From contig NZ_LBMU02000016.1 in NCBI RefSeq assembly GCF_001005085.2, forward strand, positions 62,001 to 126,000: a stretch of 64,000 bases of DNA, written 5' to 3'. The notes under the pieces were generated by a model, which saw only the letters and a program-made list of their open reading frames with translations, was not told where the DNA came from and made no database searches. The translations under genes were made by a program, and so were the position numbers. This stretch comes from Streptomyces humi (GTDB lineage: Bacteria; Actinomycetota; Actinomycetes; Streptomycetales; Streptomycetaceae). The stretch's first letter is position 1, and each line of letters begins with the position of its first letter. This document shows positions 17,159 to 23,942 of the stretch, in pieces.

Positions 17159-17177
17159 CTGATCCGCGAGGATCCCC

Positions 17178-17249
17178 GCGCGATTAGCTCAGCGGGAGAG
17201 CGCTTCCCTGACACGGAAGAGGTCACTGGTTCAATCCCAGTATCGCGCA
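17178..17249 (+). tRNA. tRNA-Val (anticodon GAC), copy 2, variant acceptor stem
   Basis: Identical to copies 1 and 3 except in the acceptor stem. Here it is GCGCGAT/ATCGCGC instead of GGACGAT/ATCGTCC; both strands change together, so pairing is kept. The anticodon loop is again CTGACAC. Confidence 0.95.
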
Positions 17250-17283
17250 CGCACCGCCCGTGGTTTTCGGATCATGGTCCCGA

Positions 17284-17355
17284 GGACGATTAGCTCAGCG
17301 GGAGAGCGCTTCCCTGACACGGAAGAGGTCACTGGTTCAATCCCAGTATCGTCCA
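17284..17355 (+). tRNA. tRNA-Val (anticodon GAC), copy 3
   Basis: Same 72-nt sequence as copy 1 (acceptor GGACGAT/ATCGTCC, anticodon GAC). It is the last gene of the cluster, 9 bp ahead of a strong terminator. Confidence 0.95.
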
Positions 17356-17363
17356 CATCGCAC

Positions 17364-17398
17364 GAAGCCCCCGGCCGTCTCGCACGGCCGGGGGCTTC
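17364..17398 (+). terminator. Terminator of tRNA cluster
   Basis: A perfect 14-bp stem (GAAGCCCCCGGCCG / CGGCCGGGGGCTTC) with a 7-nt loop, followed by TTCTTCG, lies just after the last tRNA. As the stem is symmetrical and the next gene converges on it, it may work in both directions. Confidence 0.85.
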
Positions 17399-17407
17399 TT
17401 CGTGGGC

Positions 17408-17710
17408 TCAGCTGGAGAAGAGCATGTGCGCCCAGCTCTTGTGGCCGTGGTGACCGTGGCCGCCGTAGTGCTGCCCGTGGCCGCCGTGGTGACCGCCGCC
17501 GTGCGGGGCGCCCCAGGCCGGCGCCGGCGGGGCCGGCGGGTACGCCTGCGGGGCGGGCGGGACCGGCTTCGCCCACTGCGCCTCCAGCTGGGTCAGCGCC
17601 TCCAGCTCGCCGTAGTCGAGGAAGATGCCCCGGCAGCCGCTGCACTGCTCGATCTGGACGCCGTTGCGGTTGTAGGTGTGCATCGGCGCATGACACTTCG
17701 GACACTGCAT
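17408..17710 (-). CDS. TFIIB-type zinc ribbon protein
   Basis: A 100-residue protein. The N-terminal zinc ribbon is CPKCH (Cys3, Cys6) and CSGCRGIFLDYGELE (Cys23, Cys26), a zf-TFIIB family pattern. A Pro/Ala linker (about 45-68) and a striking His/Gly-rich tail follow (HGGGHHGGHGQHYGGHG and similar, about 69-92), which could bind further metal. No function is known for this family in Streptomyces. It ends convergent to the tRNA terminator. Confidence 0.75.
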   Translation of the reverse strand: MQCPKCHAPMHTYNRNGVQIEQCSGCRGIFLDYGELEALTQLEAQWAKPVPPAPQAYPPAPPAPAWGAPHGGGHHGGHGQHYGGHGHHGHKSWAHMLFSS

Positions 17711-17853
17711 GGTCGGCTCAACTCCTCGCCGGTGAAAACTGCTTCACGTTCTTCCAGGACAGACTCCGTCCGACCCTGGCCGGTTGCAGCCTACTTCGGG
17801 AAACCGTGCGTCAACCGGACGGGCACCGAGGTCGTTCCAGACCGGACCGTGGG

Positions 17854-18777
17854 TCATTCCGGTGCCATCCGGGCACATGCGTCGATCAGGGACTGCTCCA
17901 CCTCGTCCAGGGGGCGGTCCGCCGCCAGCGCCTTCGTGAGGTAGCGCGCGGCGGTCTGGACGGTGAGCGCGCGGGCCGGGACGTCGAGGGCGGCCCAGGG
18001 GTCGCCGTCCGCCGGTACCGCGGGACCGCCTGCCGCACGGTAGGCGGTGAGGAAGCGGGTCCACTCGTCCGGCGGGAGGAGGCCGCAGGCGTACCAGGAG
18101 GCGGGGCGGGCGAGGTCCCAGCCGGGCACACCGGCGCCGAGGTCGTCGACGTCGATGAGCCGCCACGGGCCGTCCGGCGCCGGGTGCCGGACCAGTTGGC
18201 CGAGGTGCAGGTCGCCGTGGCAGAGGGCGGGGGTGCCGGGCATGGGCGCCTCGTCCCGGGCCCAGGCCGGCAGCGCGGACCAGGCACGGAGGACGGGCGG
18301 GGCGGCGGGGTGCGGGGGCGAGGCCGCCAGCGTGGCCCGGAGGCGGGCCATCGCCAGGGCGGCCTTCGCGGGGCCGCGCATCGGCGGTGCGGCCGGGGTG
18401 GGCGTGGTGCGGTGGAGGCGGGCGAGCAGGACGGCGGCGGCCTCCCAGGGAGCGGCCGCCGGGGCGTCCGGATCGACGGGAGCGCCGTACGGCCAGAGGG
18501 TGACCGGGCGGTCGTCGACGAAGGCGGCGGGGGCCGCGGTGAGGGGCGGGAGGAAGACCTCGGGGAGGCGGGCGGCCGTGGCCAGGCGGCGGGCGAGGGC
18601 GGCCCGGTCGGTGTCCGGGGCGTGCGCCTTGGCGACGGTCTCCGCGTGGCGGAGGACCGTGGTGTCGGGGCGGTGGGCGAGGGTGGTGGTGGCCGTGCCG
18701 CAGCGACAGGGGGCCGCGTCCGGGTGGGCGGCGGCGGTGACCTCGGCGGTCAGCTGGGGCAGTACGTCTGCGGTCAT
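17854..18777 (-). CDS. Aminoglycoside phosphotransferase-like kinase
   Basis: A 307-residue APH-fold protein. The catalytic loop is CHGDLHLGQLV (catalytic Asp in HGDLH, about residue 190) and the metal-binding motif is IDVDDLGAG, followed by WDLARPASW. The N-terminal lobe has a TVLRHAETVAKAH strand whose Lys is the likely ATP-binding residue. The N-terminus includes a short CRCG motif. The substrate cannot be predicted; the family phosphorylates small molecules, and no antibiotic resistance is implied. Confidence 0.75.
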   Translation of the reverse strand: MTADVLPQLTAEVTAAAHPDAAPCRCGTATTTLAHRPDTTVLRHAETVAKAHAPDTDRAALARRLATAARLPEVFLPPLTAAPAAFVDDRPVTLWPYGAPVDPDAPAAAPWEAAAVLLARLHRTTPTPAAPPMRGPAKAALAMARLRATLAASPPHPAAPPVLRAWSALPAWARDEAPMPGTPALCHGDLHLGQLVRHPAPDGPWRLIDVDDLGAGVPGWDLARPASWYACGLLPPDEWTRFLTAYRAAGGPAVPADGDPWAALDVPARALTVQTAARYLTKALAADRPLDEVEQSLIDACARMAPE

Positions 18778-18864
18778 GGGTCCCCCGGGAGGTGCGGCTG
18801 CGCTGCGGTGAGGGTACGTGGGTGCGGCGGGCCGCGGCTCGCGGTCAGCCGGGGATGGGGCCGG

Positions 18865-18994
18865 GGCGCCGGAGGTGGGGCCGGGGTGCCGCGGGTGGAG
18901 CCGGGGCGCCGGGGGTGGAGCCGGGCCGGGGCGCCGGAGGTGGAGCCGGGGCGCCGGAGGTGGAGCCGGGGCGCCGGAGGTGGAGCCGGGCCGG
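18865..18994. repeat. 20-bp tandem repeat, six copies
   Basis: Six units of GGCGCCGGAGGTGGAGCCGG with point variants lie head to tail, with a 5-bp GCCGG insertion after units three and six. The unit is 20 bp long, not a multiple of three, so no repeat protein is implied. Confidence 0.8.
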
Positions 18995-19154
18995 GGCGCC
19001 GGGACTCGCTCGCCCGCGCTTGCGAGGTCCCGTCGCGCTCACCCGTGCCGTCCGCGGCGCGCCTGCCCGCGGTCGCGGAAGGGGGCCGACGGACTTCCCC
19101 ACGACTGCCCGCAGCACGAGCACGTGTGGTGCTCCCGGGCCGCGCGGGAAAAGC

Positions 19155-19188
19155 AATGCCGGCGCAGCTCCCCAGCTGCGCCGGCATT
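19155..19188. terminator. Bidirectional terminator hairpin
   Basis: A perfect 15-bp stem (AATGCCGGCGCAGCT / AGCTGCGCCGGCATT) with a CCCC loop and TTT on the plus side; the minus side reads GCTTTTCC. It lies downstream of the small gene at 19276-19452 and probably ends its transcript. Confidence 0.75.
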
Positions 19189-19275
19189 TTTGCCGTCCGC
19201 CGCACCCCCGTCCCCACGGGGTTTCATGGGTGGATGTCCCCGCCCGGACCGCTCTTCCGGGCCTGGGGTCGCCGC

Positions 19276-19452
19276 TCAGCGCCCCAGCATCACTCCCACG
19301 GACGACGCCTGTGTGGCCACTGTCTCCCAGCCGTCGAAGACCAGGAGGAGCAGGGCCGCCAGGGGAAGGGCCATCAGCGTCGCCACCAAAGGGTGGCGGC
19401 GGCCCTGCCGGCGGGGACGGGTGGTGTGTGTCCGCTGTGCCGTAAGGGCCAT
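19276..19452 (-). CDS. Small membrane protein, 58 residues
   Basis: Starts MALTAQRTHTTRPRRQGRRHP behind GAGAGGG, then one membrane helix (about residues 22-38, VATLMALPLAALLLLVF) and a short outer tail ending VGVMLGR. A basic N-terminus before the helix fits an N-in orientation. The longer frame from 19542 lacks a ribosome site. Function unknown. Confidence 0.6.
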   Translation of the reverse strand: MALTAQRTHTTRPRRQGRRHPLVATLMALPLAALLLLVFDGWETVATQASSVGVMLGR

Positions 19453-19650
19453 GGTCCCTCTCCTGACCGTGCTCGGTTGTGGTTGGCAGCGGCGGGTGTC
19501 TGACCTCGGGGGACGAGTGCTGCACCCGCCGCTTGACCTCAAATCTAGGCGCGCGGCCGCCGGCGGGCGTCATGCCCTCGTACCGAATCGCGGGCCTCCG
19601 AGAGGATGAGCCGTGACCTGCGGACTACTCCCCTGGGTGGAGACGGAGCC

Positions 19651-19969
19651 CTACCTCTCGTCCTGCGGCTCGGGGTCTTCCCGGAGGGGGTGCCCGGTCC
19701 TTCCCGGTTTCTCCGAGCTGTCCTCGCGCGGCACCGGCTGCTCGACGAGAGCCGGCACCCGGGTCGCCATGAAGCGGGCGTGCGGACCACAGTCCCTCCC
19801 CCACTGCCTACGGGGCGTGGGGGGACCCCCACCGCGTGACTTCGCTCACTTCGACCACCCCTCGCCGTATCGCCGTCTCCACCCGGCGGCCCGCTCCGCT
19901 CGCCACCACCTCGTACGTGCGGGTCGTGTCACCCGCGTCCACGACCATCTCCACCCGGTCACCTTTCAC
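19651..19969 (-). pseudogene. Small hypothetical gene, apparently interrupted by a repeat
   Basis: GTG at 19969 starts VKGDRVEMVVDAGDTTRTYE and reads sensibly through EVSEVTR, then enters a CCCCC/GGGGG palindrome (19796-19832) and hits a stop at 19808. Beyond the palindrome another frame reads ARFMATRVPALVEQPVPRED to a stop at 19651, with composition like the first half. The simplest reading is one gene of about 90 codons broken by a short palindromic repeat and a frameshift. That the halves belong together is inferred, from my recollection of similar Streptomyces proteins, and needs a homologue comparison. Confidence 0.4.
19796..19832. repeat. Short palindromic repeat, CTCCCCCA...GACCCCCA type
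   Basis: CTCCCCCACTGCC, then a short centre, then GTGGGGGGACCCCCAC. The same arrangement occurs at 23825-23875 (inverted), 35041-35074 and 43576-43611. See the repeat-family finding. Confidence 0.65.
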
Positions 19970-20165
19970 GGGTTCAATCCCCCTTCCGTGACGGCCTGTT
20001 GGAGCGGACGGGTGCTCAAAGGCGCCGATTACGGCGCCTTCCTGACCACTCCTCAAGTCTCGCACCCGGCACTGACAATCGATCGGGGCGAGAGGGCGCG
20101 GCCTCTGCGCACGGGCGGCCCGGTAAACGTAAGCTGTGCCACGTCAGACGGACCGGGCAGCGGGG

Positions 20166-21479
20166 ATGAACATGGCGATGATGCGCCTGAGGCGCGAGGA
20201 CCCGCGCGTCGTCGGCTCGTTCAGGCTTCACAGAAGGCTCGGCGCCGGCGGGATGGGCGTGGTCTACCTCGGCTCCGACAAGAAGGGGCAGCGGGTCGCG
20301 CTGAAGGTGATCCGGCCTGATCTGGCGGAGGACCAGGAGTTCCGTTCGCGGTTCGCGCGTGAGGTCTCGGCGGCCCGACGGATCAGGGGCGGTTGCACGG
20401 CACGGCTCGTCGCGGCGGACCTGGAGGCCGAGCGGCCGTGGTTCGCCACCCAGTACGTACCCGGGCCCTCGCTGCACGACAAGGTCGCCGACGAGGGCCC
20501 GCTGCACGCCGCGGAGGCGGCCGCGGTCGGGGCGGCCCTGTCCGAGGGCCTGGTCGCCGTGCACGAGGCAGGGGTGGTCCACCGGGACCTGAAGCCGTCC
20601 AACATCCTGCTGTCCCCGAAGGGGCCGCGGATCATCGACTTCGGCATCGCCTGGGCCACCGGGGCGTCCACGCTCACCCACGTCGGCACCGCGGTCGGCT
20701 CCCCCGGGTTCCTCGCGCCCGAGCAGGTGCGGGGGGCCGCCGTCACCCCGGCCACCGACGTGTTCTCGCTCGGCGCGACCCTGGCGTACGCCTCGACCGG
20801 TGACTCGCCTTTCGGGCACGGCAGTTCCGAGGTGATGCTCTACCGGGTCGTCCACGAGGAGCCGGCGCTGCACGGGGTGCCGGACGCGCTGGCGCCCCTG
20901 GTGCGGGCCTGTCTGGCGAAGCACCCGGAGGAACGGCCGAGCACGCTCCAGCTGTCGTTGCGGCTCAAGGAGATCGCCGCGCGGGAGGCGCACGGGCTGG
21001 GCGACGTACGCCCGCCGGCGCCACGGGCCGCGGAGGCCGACCGGCCCACCGGGCGGCTCGCCGAGACCTATCCGGAGCCGCAGCGCACCCAGCGCCGGAC
21101 GCAGTCCGCACCGGGCGCACCGGTCCGGGGCAACGCCCCCTCGCGCGGCGGCAGCGGTCCCCGGCCGGGCGGCGGGGTGCCGTCGCGGCCGAACGGCGCC
21201 CGCCCCACCCCCGCGCCGCGCGGCAGCGGCACCCGATCCGGCAGTGGTGGCCGGCCCGCGCCGCGCAGCGGTACCGGACGTCCGGCGCCGCGCCCGACGG
21301 GTACCGGCCGGCGGCCGGCCAATCCGCGGCTGCTGCGCCAGCGGCTGTTCGTGTTCGTCGTCGTGACGCTGCTGGTGGCGCTGGGGATCGCGCTGGCCCA
21401 GGGCTGTTCCGGGCCGGCGCACGGGATGGGCGTGCCCGGTGGTGCCGTACCCGCGAAGGCCGTCGCCCTCAGGGAGTAG
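20166..21479 (+). CDS. Membrane-anchored Ser/Thr protein kinase
   Basis: Hanks-type kinase, 437 residues. Kinase domain about 18-275: Gly loop LGAGGMG (25-31), Lys47 in VALKVI, catalytic HRDLKPSN (Asp141, Asn146), IDFG (Asp158) and APEQ in the activation segment. All key residues are present, so it should be active. A long Pro/Gly/Arg/Ser-rich linker (about 285-390) leads to one membrane helix (about 393-411) and a 26-residue outer tail with no PASTA or other sensor domain. ATG at 20166 is chosen over the GTG at 20136; spacing to GCGGGG is only fair. Substrates are unknown. Confidence 0.88.
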   Translation: MNMAMMRLRREDPRVVGSFRLHRRLGAGGMGVVYLGSDKKGQRVALKVIRPDLAEDQEFRSRFAREVSAARRIRGGCTARLVAADLEAERPWFATQYVPGPSLHDKVADEGPLHAAEAAAVGAALSEGLVAVHEAGVVHRDLKPSNILLSPKGPRIIDFGIAWATGASTLTHVGTAVGSPGFLAPEQVRGAAVTPATDVFSLGATLAYASTGDSPFGHGSSEVMLYRVVHEEPALHGVPDALAPLVRACLAKHPEERPSTLQLSLRLKEIAAREAHGLGDVRPPAPRAAEADRPTGRLAETYPEPQRTQRRTQSAPGAPVRGNAPSRGGSGPRPGGGVPSRPNGARPTPAPRGSGTRSGSGGRPAPRSGTGRPAPRPTGTGRRPANPRLLRQRLFVFVVVTLLVALGIALAQGCSGPAHGMGVPGGAVPAKAVALRE

Positions 21480-21493
21480 CGGGGACCGGGGCG

Positions 21494-22312
21494 CTAGACC
21501 TCGGGGCGGCCGGCGGTCACCGCGTAGAAGGCGACCGCGGCCGCCGCGCCGACGTTGAGGGAGTCGACGCCGTGGGACATCGGGATGCGCACCCATTCGT
21601 CGGCGGCGACCAGCGCCTGGGTGGAGAGGCCGTCGCCCTCCGCGCCGAGCATCAGGGCCACCCGGTCCATCCGGTGCGGGGCGGCCTCGTCGAGGCTCCG
21701 CGCCTTCTCGTCCGGGGTCAGGGCGAGCAGGGTGAACCCGGCCTCGCGAACCGAGTCCAGCCCCTTGGGCCAGGTGTCGAGACGGGCGTAGGGAACGGAG
21801 AAGACCGCGCCCATCGAGACCTTGACGCTGCGCCGGTAGAGGGGATCGGCGCAGTCCGGGGACAGCAGGACCGCGTCCATGCCGAGGGCCGCCGCCGAGC
21901 GGAAGATCGCACCGATGTTGGTGTGGTCGTTCACGGATTCCATGACGACCACCCGGCGCGTGGTGCGCAGCAGTTCGGTCGCCGTCGGCAGCGGCTTGCG
22001 CTGCATGGAGGCGAGCGCGCCACGGTGCACGTGGTAGCCGGTGACCTTCTCGGCGAGCTCCGGGCTGACCGCGTACACGGGGGCCGGGAGCTCGTCGATG
22101 ACGTCGCGCATGACGTCGACCCACTTGGCGGACAGCAGCATCGAACGCATCTCGTAGCCCGCGTCCTTCGCCCTTCGGATGACCTTCTCGCCCTCGGCGA
22201 TGAACAGGCCCTCGGCCGGTTCGCGCTTGCGGCGCAACTCGACGTCGGTCAGGCCTGTGTAGTCGCGGAGGCGCGGGTCGTCGGGGTCCTCGACGGTGAT
22301 GAGATCGGCCAC
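21494..22312 (-). CDS. TrmH/SpoU family RNA 2'-O-methyltransferase
   Basis: SPOUT-fold enzyme, 272 residues, that would methylate a ribose 2'-OH in rRNA or tRNA using SAM. An N-terminal substrate-binding domain (about 1-110, FIAEGEKVIRRA) precedes the catalytic knot with the three SpoU motifs: motif 1 NHTNIGAIFRSA-like (NDHTNIGAIFRSAAALG), motif 2 LMLGAEGDGLS, motif 3 IPMSHGVDSLNVGAAAAVAFY. The exact RNA target is not determined. It ends 14 bp from the kinase stop, the two genes converging. Confidence 0.88.
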   Translation of the reverse strand: MADLITVEDPDDPRLRDYTGLTDVELRRKREPAEGLFIAEGEKVIRRAKDAGYEMRSMLLSAKWVDVMRDVIDELPAPVYAVSPELAEKVTGYHVHRGALASMQRKPLPTATELLRTTRRVVVMESVNDHTNIGAIFRSAAALGMDAVLLSPDCADPLYRRSVKVSMGAVFSVPYARLDTWPKGLDSVREAGFTLLALTPDEKARSLDEAAPHRMDRVALMLGAEGDGLSTQALVAADEWVRIPMSHGVDSLNVGAAAAVAFYAVTAGRPEV

Positions 22313-22376
22313 AGGGTGATACTGCCTTGTCCTGGGTGGGGTGCCAATGGTCTGGAACGGGTTGTGTTACCCGGGG

Positions 22377-23684
22377 TTACGCGGGTGCCTCTCCGGGTGC
22401 CGAACCAGGTGCCGTTCCAGGTGCGGTTCCAGGTGCGGTTCCAGGTGCCGCTCCGGGTGCCGTCCGGGGGCCCACGTTGACGACCTCGCCGATCACGATG
22501 ACCGCCGGGGGCTTCACCTGCTCCGTGCGGACGACGTCCGCGACGGTGGCGAGGGTCGCGTCGACCCGGCGCTGCGCGGCCGTGGTGCCCTCCTGGACCA
22601 GGGCGACGGGGGTCCCCGGCGACCTGCCGTGGGCGACCAGCGTCTCGGCGATCTTCCCGATCTTGTCGACGCCCATCAGGACCACGAGGGTTCCGGTGAG
22701 TTTCGCGAGCGACGGCCAGTCGGCCAGCGAGCGCTCGTCGTCGGGTGCGACATGGCCGCTGACCACCGTGAACTCGTGCGCCACGCCCCGGTGCGTGACC
22801 GGGATCCCGGCGGCGGACGGCACCGAGATCGAGCTGGAGATGCCGGGGACGACCGTGCACGGGATACCGGCCTCGGCGAGCGCCTGGACCTCCTCCATGC
22901 CCCGGCCGAAGACGTAGGGGTCGCCGCCCTTCAGCCGTACGACCGACTTGCCCTGCTTGGCATGTTCGATCAGGGCGTTGTTGATGGCCTCCTGCGCCAT
23001 GTACCTGCCGTACGGGATCTTCGCCGCGTCGATCACCTCGACGTGCGGCGGGAGTTCGGCGAGCAGGTCACGGGGTCCGAGACGGTCGGCTATCACCACG
23101 TCGGCCTCGGCGAGCAGGCGGCGGCCGCGCACCGTGATCAGGTCGGGGTCGCCGGGACCGCCGCCGACCAGGGCGACACCGGGGGTACGGGTGCGGTGGT
23201 GCGGGGCGACGAGGGTGCCGTCGCGCAGGCCCTCGACGACCGCGTCCCGGATGGCGGCGGTGTGCCGGGGGTCGCGGCCGCGCGCGTCGGTGGTGAGGAC
23301 GGCGACCGTGACACCCTCGCTGTGGCCGGTGGCCGGGGTCCAGGCGGTGGCCTGGTCGGCGTCGTCGGAACGGACGCACCAGACGCGGTGGCGCTCCGCC
23401 TCGGCGGAGGCGGCCGTGTTGGCGGCGGGGTCGCTGGTGGCGATCAGGGCGTACCAGGCGTCCGCGAGGTCGCCGTCCTGGTAGGGGCGCCTGGCCCAGG
23501 TGATCTCTCCGGTGTCCGCCATCGCCTCGACCGAGGGGGTCGCTTCCGGGGACACGAGGGTGATGTCGGCGCCCGCCGCGATGAGGGCGGGAAGGCGGCG
23601 CTGGGCGACCTGGCCGCCGCCCAGGACGACCACCTTGCGGCCGGTGAGGCGGAGGCCTACGGGGTAGGCGGGGTGTTCGGCCAT
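22377..23684 (-). CDS. Siroheme synthase-like fusion: precorrin-2 dehydrogenase and uroporphyrinogen-III methyltransferase
   Basis: A 435-residue bifunctional enzyme resembling CysG. The N-terminal NAD-binding domain (about 1-150) opens LRLTGRKVVVLGGGQVAQRR and would oxidise precorrin-2. The C-terminal methyltransferase (about 165-410) has VALVGGGPGDPDLITVRG, VVRLKGGDPYVFGRG and PVTHRG and makes precorrin-2 from uroporphyrinogen III. This feeds siroheme and cobalamin; cobalamin genes follow upstream in the same direction. The C-terminus is an unusual repeat tail of Thr-Ala-Pro-Gly units (about 412-435). ATG at 23684 lies behind AGAGGAG. Confidence 0.85.
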   Translation of the reverse strand: MAEHPAYPVGLRLTGRKVVVLGGGQVAQRRLPALIAAGADITLVSPEATPSVEAMADTGEITWARRPYQDGDLADAWYALIATSDPAANTAASAEAERHRVWCVRSDDADQATAWTPATGHSEGVTVAVLTTDARGRDPRHTAAIRDAVVEGLRDGTLVAPHHRTRTPGVALVGGGPGDPDLITVRGRRLLAEADVVIADRLGPRDLLAELPPHVEVIDAAKIPYGRYMAQEAINNALIEHAKQGKSVVRLKGGDPYVFGRGMEEVQALAEAGIPCTVVPGISSSISVPSAAGIPVTHRGVAHEFTVVSGHVAPDDERSLADWPSLAKLTGTLVVLMGVDKIGKIAETLVAHGRSPGTPVALVQEGTTAAQRRVDATLATVADVVRTEQVKPPAVIVIGEVVNVGPRTAPGAAPGTAPGTAPGTAPGSAPGEAPA

Positions 23685-23824
23685 GAGGTGGCGGCTCCTC
23701 TTTCGGCGGCGGTGCGGTGGCCCTGACGTGCGGATTTTACCGGGCGGGGGTTTCGGCGGCTCGGGCTGTCCAGTGGCTGGGCGTCGCGGGCCGGGTGCAC
23801 GGCTGTGGGTGGTTGCGCCCACCC

Positions 23825-23875
23825 GTTCCCCCATGGGGGTCCCCCAGTCCCTTGAGGCACTGGGGGGGGAGGAAC
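23825..23875. repeat. Short palindromic repeat (inverted copy of the family)
   Basis: Read on the minus strand it gives CTCCCCCCCCAGTGCC, a short centre, then CTGGGGGACCCCCAT, matching the repeat at 19796-19832. Outer GTTCC/GGAAC ends pair as well. It lies between the CysG-like and bluB-cobT genes. Confidence 0.6.
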
Positions 23876-23942
23876 AGGCGGGCAATCGCCGGCCTCTGCC
23901 ACGCCCCGGAACCCCTTTGCCACGCCCCGGAACCGCAGGCGC

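Larger units (their letters stand above)
18778..19275. other. Repeat-rich intergenic region
   Basis: About 500 bp with no supported gene. It holds the 20-bp tandem repeat (18865-18994) and the terminator hairpin (19155-19188). Several long frames run through it only because the DNA is so GC-rich. Confidence 0.6.

Noticed and set aside
17854..18777. Antibiotic resistance phosphotransferase
   Set aside because: The fold fits the APH superfamily but most members in actinomycetes have other or unknown substrates, and nothing nearby suggests resistance.
18865..18994. Possible CRISPR array in the 20-bp repeats
   Set aside because: Units are directly adjacent without unique spacers, and no cas gene is in the window.
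17260..19503. 747-codon plus frame across tRNA, zinc-ribbon and phosphotransferase genes
   Set aside because: It starts inside the tRNA cluster and reads against two recognisable genes and a tandem repeat.
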